This document shows positions 38,280 through 49,659 of a stretch of 64,000 nt of DNA, piece after piece. The notes below the pieces were generated by a model. The model made no database searches, was not told where the DNA came from, and saw nothing but the letters and a program-made list of their open reading frames with translations. The number at the start of each line of letters is the position of its first letter. The stretch's first letter is position 1. Made by a program: the position numbers and the translations under genes. The stretch comes from Incurvaria masculella (Eukaryota > Arthropoda > Insecta > Lepidoptera > Incurvariidae), in NCBI GenBank assembly GCA_946894095.1, contig OX335641.1, forward strand, positions 16,386,501 through 16,450,500, in the 5' to 3' direction.

Positions 38280-39170
38280 ATTTCAAATTCATGTAAATAG
38301 GATTGATTGATGATTTGATTACGATGATGATTTTCGAATTAGATTTACTCACAAATTCGAACTGATCCTAATCAGACTCTGTGAAATATACATTTCACCA
38401 CGAAATACAGCATGCTCTCGAAACGTCGATTGACGGGTTCAGTTGAAAGGCCCGGGCGAAATTTGCAAATGTTTGCCGACCCAATGAGCAAACAGATTTA
38501 ATCAATCGGACGTTTAAAACGTATATAAATCACATTATAATTAAGGGGCTTAGTGTCAGTTTTAGAGAGAGGCGCTGATTCAATTTGGTGAAATAGACGT
38601 GGATTAATAAACCATTAGGTTTAACTGGAGTTAAATGAGTGCAGGCAATTTTGATAAGGTGGTTGATAAACTATTACTCATAAGCTTATTATAGTCAGGA
38701 TTTAAATAAACGAATGTTAGGCGTTTTAGGAGATCAATCGGCAAAGGAAAGTATGTATATAGATTTGTTAAGTAAATCAACGGTTGCGAAAACGGGAAAA
38801 AAAATTAGGTCCCTCCATATCAATTTGATTCATACAATTTTGCAATGAATTAAGCATATTTAGAATTTATTGCTTTTTCTGTCGAAGCTCTCGGAGCACG
38901 GTCTCGGAATATGGTACATATTTTTGGCTCTAAATTATTTGAATCATCCGGAAACAAAATTTGAAAATATTTCTGCGTCAACGGATAGCACTTGGCACGT
39001 AGCAGCAAGGAATTCACTAATTCTGAGTTTTAATAAATAATATGAATCCTTATGCTCAGAGGCTCAGAGGTTCAATCTGTGGCTCAAACAACTATGGATT
39101 CATAAAGGTGAGGCGGCAATGCTGTGACCACGGTGGCGGCCGCAGCGGGGCGGGGTGTCTTCTGTGGGCT
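38280..39170. other. AT-rich, nothing recognised
   Basis: No frame, repeat or splice-bounded exon could be supported. Confidence 0.4.
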
Positions 39171-39326
39171 CAACCTTCTCAACAGTCTGGGAAATTTATT
39201 TAATAATTTAGTCACATAAATCATCACGATATTCCATTTTAAAGTCCACTTTAAATTTTAATCTTAAGTTGGGAATATATTATACTTACATGTTTCTATT
39301 TCATCATTAGAAACTATAGGCGACAT
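39095..39326 (-). other. Possible small coding island (low confidence)
   Basis: On the minus strand an ATG at 39326 opens MSPIVSNDEIET, then a GTAAGT at 39289. About 100 bp later an acceptor-like 'atttcccag' is followed by a GC-rich open stretch reading TVEKVEPTEDTPPR, CGRHRGHSIAAS and stop. The phases do not join cleanly (one extra base), so either the splice assignment is wrong or this is not a gene. Confidence 0.2.
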
Positions 39327-39419
39327 TTTGTTTTATTTAAGTAAACATTGCAAACTGTATGAATGCATAATCAACCAGCAACACGCAACGCGCTAAAACT
39401 TTATTTTTATGGGTCGGAG

Positions 39420-41340
39420 ACGAAAGGTCCAAGGAGGGTAGGTCTCCGTTTCACTTCAGGATATCCTTCCCGTGGAAGGCAGTTGGAAGGAAATGAGAAA
39501 GTTTGATTGCACTTCAAGATAAGGAAGCGTGGACTTTCTTTAACTACATAGATCAAGGCTGACGATTAGAAAAATAATTGAAACTGTTATAGAGTTTGTT
39601 GCAATGTGTGTAGTTTACCAATAATACACCATATCAGATTCGAGCATGTGGGTATGGTTGACCTAATAGTAACCTAGACATGTGACCTTACTTCTTATAT
39701 GCTTACTATTTATTTAATTTACATATGTGCCGGTATGATTAAAAATTGTTAGAGCAGATTTTCGAGGTCTTATTAAGTTTTTGATTTCCCCTATCATCCC
39801 CCTAAACCAGGCGTTGGAAATTTTACAGAAACAGATTAATTTAAAGCAAGAATCGAACCTAGTACTTTTGGATTGTACGCCCGCTGCGTCAATAATGACT
39901 ATATGAATTAAATAGACGGAGAAATAGATTTAAATGGAATGAATTGCTTAGATAGTTTATTAAGCTGCGGAAAAAATATCCAAAGCTTACATGTTCCAGT
40001 CTTAATATGTAAGATACAATGTTTATTAATGTTAATTATTTCCATTTCATAAAATGTTTTTCGAAAAAATCTGTTGCATGGACAGACCTGTATGTTTGGT
40101 CCATAAAACATAACACAATAGCCAATCTAAGGTCCCGTTAACAACATAAGATTAGTCCTAGATCCTACTTTATCGCGGCTTAGTTTAATTGCTTATTCCC
40201 ATCATCGAGGCCCTTACGGCACAAATACAATTTGTATGTAAATAAGGGTCCCACTTACAATGGCTAACGGATTTACTATAAAGACAAAGCGTTCTAATGC
40301 CTTGGGCGGGTGGTGAGCCTGAAGCGGCCGATAGACGACACGCAACGCAACCCTTCGCAACTTTTTAGGACTAACTACTACAGGCACAGGCCGGACGAGA
40401 TTTTCGAGTCTGTGACTACAAGGCTAACGTGGAGGGACAATTCGAAATTTAAACTGAACTTTCTGTCATTCGAACGTTGGGCATCTTAGTTGCTAACATG
40501 AGTTTGAATGTCCGGGCTTCAATCTTGTATTCTCTTTCAATATTTTAAATCAATTAAATTTAATGTCAAATTAACAATAGTAAAATCATAAATATGGACT
40601 ATATCACATCTCACTTCACTTACTCTTTAAAATTCAACGTCTTTCTGTCTGTATCTCTGCTTATAACTTAAGAACCACTTATGAGCTTTTGATGCGGTTT
40701 GTATATCTACGTATAGCTGTGTGTATAAGTTCATTAATATATTATAAATTGTATCCATAATTAACAGGCAACTTACCATCCTGCTAATCCCGCGATCTGA
40801 GGGGTAAATATGAAAGAAGTCGGAGTTGTACAAGGGCGAGCATAAACAGGTAGTATTAAAAAAAACTAGATCATAGAGCAAAGCGCCGCGCCTTGGTCTC
40901 GAAATAGTATTCGATAGAATTGACGAGCTATGCTCGGGTGAAAAATGTTTTTGTAAATCAGATTTTTTTTATTAAAACTAGGACTGAAAGTATTTGAAGC
41001 TACTTTTTTAGAACTAATAAGATAACAATACATATTTTTGACAACAATATTTTTGATATGTACAGAAAATACGTCGATATATTTGAAATACTGAACAGTT
41101 CAACAAGCTCCCTAGTATTGAGGTGGCTAGCGCGTGATCCGTACCGCAATCTGCTGTCCATTCATCACAATACAAAGGGACTACATAACTTATCCAAGCA
41201 GATATTTTTATAGAGATAATGAAACAATGAAACAGCCCTGACGTTATACTTCATGTTCTGTTAATACCTACCTATTAACAGTGTGCGCACTGTGTTATGC
41301 AAACGAATATTGTTGAAGTTTTCCGGCGTAATTTCGTAAC
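39420..41340. other. Gene-free stretch
   Basis: Only AT-rich sequence and a tRNA-like scrap on the minus strand near 39895-39850 ('aggttcgattcttgc'). Confidence 0.4.
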
Positions 41341-41344
41341 AACT

Positions 41345-41865
41345 TTGTGACAGCCAGCGAGCATGGAAGGACGGAAGTGGTAACCGAAACAAGTTTGTAT
41401 GGAGTCAGTCATAACGGCACTGCCGACAGTGCGTGAGTTCGATTACGAATTCGCTAACTATTGATTTTCCCGAGTTCGAACGACACGTAAGAACTCACTG
41501 TAAGCTATTTAGTGCAACGAACATTCGATGTATCGCGTCCCAAATGCGTAAGCGGCCTCACCACACGGTTTACACTATAGTTCTCAAAACTTAGCTTGAT
41601 CGCTGTGACAGCTATCGCCGGAAACCCCCCCCCCCCCCATGAAGTTCTGCACTTTTTAAAGGTATTTACAACTTATGGCAGCGTCGTACTTTATGGGATA
41701 GTATATTTCCAACATCGTCCCAGCCCTAATCGTGTCACTTTGACAGTTGTCGCAGCGATCAAGCTAAGTTTTTAGAACTAAACTCTTGGGTAGGATGTCG
41801 TTATACTAATGAGTTTCAATCGTTACTCCCGTCCTTCCGTGCTCGCTGCTCGTTGGTGTCAGCTT
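41345..41865. mobile_element. MITE F with inner foldback E
   Basis: The outer ends 'agcgagcatggaaggacgg' (about 41356) and complement of 'ccgtccttccgtgctcgct' (41839-41857) are inverted. Nested inside is a second pair, 'cttagcttgatcgctgtgac' (41590-41609) and its complement (about 41749-41768). A run of about 14 C lies at 41626-41638. The outer left part matches 1425-1620. Confidence 0.6.
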
Positions 41866-42394
41866 AGAAAGTATTTTATTCGTGCCGCCTGACTTTTGTG
41901 TGACATGAGGCTTTTATATCCCCAGGAATAGTTGGAGGTTTTAACACACACATATTTTTTACGGGAAGTCGTCGCTGTAATAGAAAAAAGGCACATTAAA
42001 TTACAATTCATTTTCTCATGTCAACTATGTTACGAGGAACTACTGAAGAAACGTAAGGATTCCATCTAAATTTGCTCCGATGTTTGGAAGTAGGGTGGGA
42101 TAAAGAAAGTCACATACACGCCCCTGAAAAAATAACACTGCTCTAGATGTATATACATCTGTGTAACATGAAAACGTATAATGTGTAATGTTAGGTTTTA
42201 ACTAGAGAATGTATACGCCGCTTTCCCGCCTTCTTTTCTTTTCAAATCTATAATTACGTGTTCTAAGCAGCTCATCTTCGTCAATCTGACCATTATATGT
42301 TCCGGCCGAGCGTCTTCATACACTGTTACATGCATAGCACCTCTCATATCGCAGTGTATAGCGTACGGCAGGCCCTCACCTAAGAGGTGCCTGG

Positions 42395-42625
42395 CTATGC
42401 CGATGGGCTTTTGAACTTTCTCGGGGGCTGCGAAAACCACGCCGGCCGGCCAGGTGCTTGTTCACACCATGAAACCCAGGTTATATTGGAGGAAATGCCT
42501 CGTCAAGGAGTGCATTCGACAGCTTACTGAACGGAAAGGATCGGTTATGTTGCGTGTATCGGCAGTGAATGGCACGCAAATAACCTGGCTTGGCACGTAG
42601 TTGAGCATCAAGCCCGCCTTTTGTA
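42395..42625 (+). repeat. Dispersed repeat R-gcg (copy 2)
   Basis: 'gggggctgcgaaaaccacgc' and 'ccggccaggtgcttgttcac' match copy 1 at 19720. The family is unidentified. A minus-strand ORF at 42440-42198 begins inside it and is not considered a gene. Confidence 0.5.
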
Positions 42626-42719
42626 ACCATTTTTAAATGTGTACACTAAAGATTTATTAATATTATTATTAGTTTCTATGTGGAGTTTTGGGCTAACATC
42701 ATGACCGCACAACTCCAAA

Positions 42720-44170
42720 ACGCGCTATTTGGCAGCTTCAATATTCTTGTATTTATTTATTAGGATAGTCAGTAGTAGTTTATGATATTCAAAAATATTT
42801 AAAACACTTTTGAATAGAATACATTGGACAAACGGTTATATGTTCTAAGCGTACATTTCTATAAAGCTCTTAGGCTGGGGACTAGACAGCGGTTGTTAAT
42901 ATGTATCGCTGAAAAAGGTTACAACGATAAAATATTGAATATTTGAAGTATTTTTTCCAATCACGTTAAATAGTATTTAGGTAATAACATAAATATTCTC
43001 TATCGCTGAAAAAGTCAATAAACCGAAACTGTGAAACAGGTAAAATGTCGACAACATGATTAATTTCACCTCCCTCGGAAAGCTCATTTCCCTGTCGCAG
43101 GATGTTGGAGAAGAAAATTGGTTTGCGTTTAGTGAAAAATGGGTTGCGGGAAAGGACTAAATTGTATGGTGAATGTAAAAAAATGACTGACTGCGGCGCA
43201 GTTTTTTTAAGGCCGTTCATTAATTGTTCCTTTTTTTTATAAAACTGTCGCGTCGCGGCTTCATTCACAGGGTTTTTTATAATGTTTTTAATTGGCATTT
43301 TCCCTTCAACATACTACTAGCGACCTATCTGCTAATAAACATCGAAACTAGTAAGTACATCTTTAGCGGTAGAGATGTAGCAAACAACACATTTTTGAAT
43401 ATATGTTATAACTATACGGATACCTCCGAGAAATAATTATCATCTCACCTCTTATAAAATCCAACGTCTGGCGTCTCTCTTTCAAATCTATTACCCGATT
43501 TTCCTGCGGTATGGAAAGCTTGCAAATTACCATAACTTATCATTAGGATAAATTACATGAGTGACATACTAATAATACAGGACGGACGTGTTTTCATAAA
43601 AAATATTGTACATATTCCACTTCGACCGTGAAACACCCTTATGTCTAGAAATATATTTTGAACTTTTTGGAGAGCCCGCATCGCGTGGGTGAATGGACTC
43701 GCGCAGAACTTGTTTCGAGTGAGCCTATTGATTCTGTTCTGACGATCCATTTAGTCCAATGGCCCAGTGGTTAGCTTTAGTAATTCCAACGCAAGTTGCA
43801 ACTAGATATAAGGCTGTAACAACTATTTATAGACTTTGTCCAGGCGTGCTAATCATAGAAGAGTGAGTGACTTGTGAGAGCGGGATTACCTACTATAAAC
43901 ACCTATTGTTTCACAGGTCACTGAGGTTACTCGGCTATGTAATATTTGAATAGTTCACAATCACAAAGGTTGGGTAAGAGGCCGCGTGAGTACCCCGTAC
44001 TCCTCGGAACCTCTGACGTACCTCTGTACTTTAAAGGCAGTTCGTTGTATTGTGGCAGATTGTTAAACACTTTCGCGATAGCCATACCTCCATGATTTTC
44101 GAGTTTATTGGCAATCCGGTGTGAGGAGATCTCCAGTAAATCGATTCGGACGAAAGTCATTTTGTTGACA
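42720..44170. other. No gene supported
   Basis: Several short frames show no domain or splice structure. A SINE scrap lies at about 42675-42715 and a tRNA-like 'tggcccagtggttagc' near 43761. Confidence 0.4.
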
Positions 44171-44182
44171 GCTAAGAAACTG

Positions 44183-44578
44183 CAGCTCGTGGTTTAGGAG
44201 CTAGGGGAATTGCCTTTCATGCGCGAGGTTATCGGTTAAAATCCTCGTCCCGGTCATGCACCACTTTCTTTTTCTTACTCTTTCTGAGTTGGATAAGTGC
44301 ATTTCGTTACAAATGCGAGCTGTACCATGATTCCGAACCAATGTAAAAATTAGGTCCTATTTTCCTCCGAGGTGGTAGGGTTAAGCCCGCCCGGGTTGGT
44401 ACCACCGCCAATAAAAAATTGTCCGTGTTTACCATCCAGTTAAGTGTAGCCGTACTCATAAAAGGGAAGGTCCTGGCATGGCACCTAATTCCTTCGGAAA
44501 TTTGGTGTATTGGGCTAATATCGATAACGGTAATTGAGTTGTATGGTTATTAGCCATCCATGTCAGGTTGCATAAAAA
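44183..44578 (+). mobile_element. Full-length SINE with tRNA-derived head
   Basis: The head 'gtggtttaggagctagggg' and B-box-like 'atcggttaaaatcc' are followed by 'catgcaccactttc', 'gttggataagtgcatttcgt', 'ggtggtagggttaagcccgc', the body, and 'ccatgtcaggttgcat' plus A tail. This is the reference full copy for the tRNA-headed form. Confidence 0.85.
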
Positions 44579-45086
44579 AGAGGCCAACGAGAGGACAAGT
44601 CTTCTTGCGGAAAAGGGAGGTAAGGTGAAATGATGGAAGTGAGGAGCAGCAGAAATTACCTTCGATCGATTTGTGGTGGTATCAGAGTTGACAGCGCCAG
44701 TTGGTGATTTCTTATTGCCTTTATCTTACATGTAGACACCACGCGAAATAATCAGAAAAAAATCACGCTCCTAAGAAATCGTTCAGTATTCAGTGGCATA
44801 TAGAACATCCGACGAACACATACGTAGGCGCCCCTCGGCCCCCGACACACCGCCCTCGCTTTGAAAAAATCCGATTGGCAACATTTTATCACACGCATGG
44901 CTGCCTTTAGCATTGCCACTTCTGTATTAATATCGAAATTGTTCCCCCTCAGAGCTCGCATTGGGCCCAAGCGTAGGTATAGACCTGGAGACGGGATTTT
45001 GAATTTACCTCAGGATTATTAATTAATGTTTTCTGACTCGCGCCTTCAGGGTATGTTCGCAAGAATAAAAAAACTACTTTTATCAG

Positions 45087-45240
45087 AGTGGTCAATCCGA
45101 GTTTTCACCCAAATTAACATTTAAGGAACTTCGAAGTTATGTAAAAACGTCAAACTCGTTACAAGTATTTACTAGATATTCTGTGGTTTTATTTCTTCAA
45201 GCTGTCAAAGTCAAAGTCGGACTTAAAATTCAGATTATCT
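45087..45240 (+). repeat. MITE B fragment
   Basis: 'cagagtggtcaatccgagtt' resembles the terminal repeat and 'actagatattctgtggtttt' the interior. The right end is missing. Confidence 0.55.
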
Positions 45241-45474
45241 CAATTGTAAAACCGATTTAGAAGTGATTTAGTTCTATTCCATAATGACGAATTCAAACGA
45301 TATTTAAAATTATTTAAAATTTACAACGACTTTAAAGATATTTAATCAAAGAGAGTAAAATATTAAACATTATATTTCATATTGAGCTGAACTCATTCCA
45401 AAAAGGTTACGGTTTTCAAAATGTTCAGTGTTCAAGAAATTAATAGTTAATTTAAATGTTATTTTATTAGTGTT

Positions 45475-46040
45475 GGTAGACAAGGGCTGACTAAGGAGGT
45501 TAAGAGACGAGTTCAACTGGGTTGGGCCGCCTTCGGAAAGCTTAAATACGCTCTGAGGTCTGACCTTCCGCAAAATTTAAAGACCCGAGTATATGACCAG
45601 TGCGTCCTCCTGGTGATGACGTACCGGTGTGAAACGTGGACTTCGACGTTCGCCGTAGTTCAAAGGTTGAAAGTTGCCCAGCGAGCAATGGAGCGGGCCA
45701 TGCTGGGAATATGGTGCGTAACGAGGCAATCCGCCGACATGGGGGACTCCCGACATGTACCAAAGTAGTCGATATTGGACACCGGGTGGCTAAGCTGAAA
45801 TGGCAGTGGGCTGGTCACGTTAGCCGAAGAGACGACGACCGTTGGAGTAACCTTGTCCTACACTGGTGGCCGTGGATAGGAAAACGGAGTGTGGGAAGAC
45901 CAGGTGCGACGACGACATCAAGTTCGTCGGCAGAAAGCAGTGGTTCCGTACCGTTGAGGGCCGGGAGGACTGGAGAAAAATTGGAGAGGCGTATTTCTAG
46001 TAGTGGACGCAAACACGCTGACTGACTGACTGACTGACTT
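45475..46040 (+). pseudogene. RTE-type LINE 3' fragment
   Basis: Frames shift between GWAAFGKLKYALRSDLP, RVYDQCVLLVMTY, AQRAMERAMLGI, then DIGHRVAKLKWQWAGHVSRR and a WSNLVLHWWP..GKRSVGRP stretch. This is the conserved C-terminus of RTE-like reverse transcriptase polyproteins. It ends in a (CTGA)n microsatellite at 46018-46036. It is 5'-truncated and frameshifted, so non-functional. Confidence 0.8.
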
Positions 46041-47212
46041 TGTTAATTTATAAATTTAAATTTGGAAAGCAATTTTTTGTACCAGGATACTTCATATTAG
46101 CATACTACAAGGTAAAATCAATATTCTTAATAAAATATCTTCCTTTTGGTATTTTTTCACCAAGAGTGCAATTTTTTTTGCAAATATTTGTTATTCCAAA
46201 AACTTGGCGGTCTCAAGATTATTACGTTAATTACGCGCATAAATTATCTTTGTCCATTATTTAGTACTTTGCATTAACTATTCTTCAGAAGAATTTATTC
46301 TACTGACGAATCCAAATTTATTAGATAAAGAATTAACTTTAATGGTTACGATGTGTTTTATAAATTTTAAGGTGGTCACCAAAATGCTTTCTGTTAATTT
46401 CAAAATCAAATTACAAAAATGTTACTATGTATAACCTAAAAATCCGCACTGAACTCTTCTTTCGACCTCAGTCGAAAAAAAAGGTCGGTTAAAAAGGTGG
46501 CTCGTCCCCTTTTAAATAGATTGAAAACACGCAATTTTCGTAGTAATCTCATTACAGATTCGAAAGCACGATTCTGATCCATAATGGCGATGAGCTAAAC
46601 TCGCCTCGGGACAACCTCCGAACCTCTGTACGTGTGCTGCGGAGAGGCAAGGGGTTGTGGGGGCTCGGGGGAAAGTCAGGGGGGCAGGAGGCAAGGGGGC
46701 ACAAACGAGCGTTCTTTGTTCTTATTTCCCGCGCCTTTGGACGAAAACGCCTCTGTGCGCTCTTCGGAAAATTCTCAACGGCGAAAATAAGCTTTTATCG
46801 CGCAGATAATTCCGTGTTTACTTTTAGGCTCATGTGTCTATTTGTTCTCGCGTTTTGTACTTTTTACTTTAGACTTTAGGTCTCCAAACACCGGAAAGGT
46901 TTATGAGCACGTGCCCTTTGGAACAAAGAAGTCATTAATGTGCGCAAATATTATGTTCCCCTCCTTTGCAGTTATTTGCAATGTGTTTCCAACGACCTTA
47001 TGTCGTAGAATAGCTATCGAATATTAATTTTTTAGATTATATCGATGGGCGCATTTTAGGTGGTACGCGGGGAAAAGCTTATGGTGCATCTTTAGTTTTA
47101 GTTTAAATCGATGTTTTTTAACATTTTTGTTTCCATCAAAAAATTTACGAGGACCAAAACATAGAATACGACCATGAGCTTGATCCCTTGTCGAATGTAT
47201 CTTAAGAATGAA

Positions 47213-47370
47213 GCGGCAATGAAAATTGTCCGTGTTTTCCATCCAGTTCAATGTAGACGTGCGATATAAGGAAGGTCCTGGCATGGCACCTAGTTCCCAT
47301 GTGGTGTGTTGGGCTAATACAATGACAGAAGGTGTGGTATTAGCCATCCATGTCCAGTCCCATAAAAAAA
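47213..47370 (+). mobile_element. SINE body, unit 1 (copy at 55060-55217)
   Basis: 'tgaagcggcaatgaaaattg' to 'gtccagtcccat' and A tail. Subtype as 11819 and 30085, without head. Confidence 0.8.
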
Positions 47371-47696
47371 AGGCGCCTATATACCATAGCGTAAAGTCAA
47401 GAATACCCGCGGCGGAATCTAGCCAGTGCCATCATGTCAGCGGGAGGGTACGCACGTTTCGCGCGCTCTGACCCCGCTCGGCAAGGTACGACGACTAGTC
47501 TGATTTTGTTAAAAAAATTAAAAAGAAGAATTTTTTAACAGCAAGAGGGATGTGTACCTCGTTATAGCTGAAATGTATAAACATTTTTTTCGACAAATCG
47601 ATGATTTTTAACATTTTTGTATCAATCATCATCAAAAATGTACGGGGACCAAAACATGGAATACGACCATGAACTTGATCCCTTGTCGAATTAATC

Positions 47697-48072
47697 TTAA
47701 GAACGGCCCGTAAGCTATGCTCCCCATACAAACGTAGTTTACTAATAATTTGGAAACAGCTATTCCAATTAAATTGATATTTAATATCTAATATCAGGTA
47801 ACAAATATCTGTGTCTACATGCCTTTGTTTTTTTGAAAAATCCAAACCGAATGAAATGAAAGCAAAAAGAAAATCTTCATACGAATTTTGTTTTCTCTAT
47901 GGTTTTACCCAGAATACATTTACCGAAAAAACAAAGGCGTGCAGACACAGATATTTGTAGCCTAATATTAGATACCAAATATCAAGAAAGTTGGAACATT
48001 GGTTTTCAAATGATTAGTAAACTACGTTTGTATGGGAGGTGAAATTTTCAGGTGCTTACGGGCGGACCTTAA
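47697..48072 (+). mobile_element. MITE C, unit 1 (copy at 55544-55919)
   Basis: It is bounded by TTAA at 47697-47700 and 48069-48072, with inverted ends around CCCGTAAGC and 'ccatacaaacgtagtttact'. Without the SINE, this is the uninterrupted form of the 11525 copy. Confidence 0.8.
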
Positions 48073-48602
48073 GGCGTCTAAATACCATAGCGTAAAGTCA
48101 AGAATACGCGCGGCGGACTCTAGCCAGTGCTTTCGCACGCACGTTTCGCGCGCTCCGACCCCGCCCGGCAAGGTACGACTAGTCTGATTTTGTAAAAAAA
48201 TAAAAAAGATTTTTTTTAAGAGCCAGTGGGATGTGTACCTCGTTATAGCTGAAAGGTACAAGATTTTTATTTATTTCATTCTTCTAAATAGAAAGATAAC
48301 AGAACAAATGGCTTTGAAAGGTAAAAAAGGTCCTTTTAGAAAAATATTTATTTCTACGATTATACAAGTGTTTTTGACAAAACGGGGATGTGTACCTTCG
48401 CAAACGTACGTTCTATAAGCTTCTATATTTGGGTGGCAAATATGTCGGCCCACAGTCATCGCGCACAGTCAAACTGTTAACCAATTTCGATGATTTAAAC
48501 AATATTTTTAGCAGATTTATGTTCTAGGTATACTTGTAAGATAAATATGTAAGTTTCTGGTGCTTTAATTGCAAACAAATTTCGTAACAACAGTATAAGA
48601 AA

Positions 48603-48603
<1 letters not shown>

Positions 48604-48689
<86 letters not shown>

Positions 48690-48742
48690 TAGAGATAGAT
48701 ATATAGATAGAGAGAGAGAGAGATAGAGAGAGATAGATAGAT

Positions 48743-48779
<37 letters not shown>

Positions 48780-48780
48780 A
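48604..48780. repeat. (CA)n(GA)n(GATA)n microsatellite, unit 1
   Basis: 18 CA repeats followed by GA and GATA runs. The unit 2 counterpart (56451-56631) has 15 CA and a longer GA run, net plus 4 bp. It produces spurious Ser/Leu/Val ORFs on the minus strand. Confidence 0.95.
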
Positions 48781-48958
48781 CATCTGATGTTTTAAATATA
48801 CCTAGACCATTAATAACATTTTTCAAATTTAGAAATAAGTTGCACGTTATTTAAAAAAATATAAAACGTGGTTTAACTTACGCGCACAGTAAATACAATA
48901 AGCAGTTGTCACGCCGTTAAATACATCGATTCCGTTATCCGCCTACAACGAGTGATGG

Positions 48959-49314
48959 CAGAGTGGGCAGTCTGAGTTCTCACCTAAATTGGCGTTACGG
49001 CAAACCGATCGACTGGCGTTTTCTCCAAACTCCATACAAGTTTTTACTAGATATTCTGTGGTTTTACTTCTTCAAGCTGTCAAAGTCAAACGCTGACTTT
49101 CGATTTGTATGAAAACGCGGAGTGGACGTAATCCGCAACGTCGACGTATTTACGGCAACGTTGAGTAAGCTGTCAAATCAAGCTCGGACTCGCAAATGTT
49201 CGTTCGCTTAACGCCCGCTGCGCGCGCTCTTCAATTTCTCCATACATTTGAAAACGTCAGTCGATCGGTTTGCCGTAACGCCAATTTAGGTGACAACTGA
49301 GACTACCGGCTCTG
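48959..49314 (+). mobile_element. MITE B, unit 1 (copy at 56810-57165)
   Basis: Ends 'cagagtgggcagtctgag' and complement 'cagagccggtagtctcag' flank a long inverted repeat. Orientation is opposite to the 12308 copy. Confidence 0.8.
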
Positions 49315-49506
49315 ATTGCAAGAAGGCTACATGGCCTTCACGCCGAGAGGGCCGGATGTCGACACAAGGCTACGGCTTGAGGGATGATGACACTCGACCC
49401 GCGGGCTCCGGGAGCTACCAGCAACAACATCTACGTCATTTACATTTTAATTATCTATTGTTAAGGTCAGTTGACGTCATGAACCACGCATCACTATCTT
49501 TATTTT

Positions 49507-49648
49507 TCTGATTCTTAGCATTTCGTCACGAATTCGAGCTCTTCCAAGGTTAGGAATACATGTGAAATTGTAGGTAATGCGATGTGTTGAGCTTATATTA
49601 TGACGGTGGGTGTAGTTTTAGCCATCCATGTACAGTTACATAAAAAAA
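49507..49648 (+). mobile_element. SINE, internally deleted, unit 1 (copy at 57358-57499)
   Basis: 'gcatttcgtcacgaattcga' joins directly to 'gcgatgtgttgagcttat' and 'ccatgtacagttacat' plus A tail. Confidence 0.7.
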
Positions 49649-49659
49649 AGTTTTAGATT

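Larger units (their letters stand above)
47104..48270 (+). repeat. Older direct duplication inside unit 1, each half interrupted
   Basis: A 110-bp block ('ttttttaacatttttgt' to 'cttaagaa') occurs at 47104-47212 and 47595-47700. A second block ('taccatagcgtaaagtcaag' onward, about 200 bp) occurs at 47379 and 48081. Between the blocks the first half has a SINE and the second half has MITE C. The same structure is at 54951-56117. Confidence 0.8.

Noticed and set aside
42198..42440. 80-codon minus-strand ORF
   Set aside because: Its start lies in a dispersed repeat and no domain is visible.
46512..46879. Pro-rich and Phe-rich ORFs at the start of the duplicated unit (also 54359-54726)
   Set aside because: Overlapping opposite-strand frames without motifs or splice structure; identity between units only reflects the recent duplication.
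48524..48826. Ser/Leu/Tyr-rich ORFs on the minus strand (also 56371-56677)
   Set aside because: They are translations of the CA/GA/GATA microsatellite.
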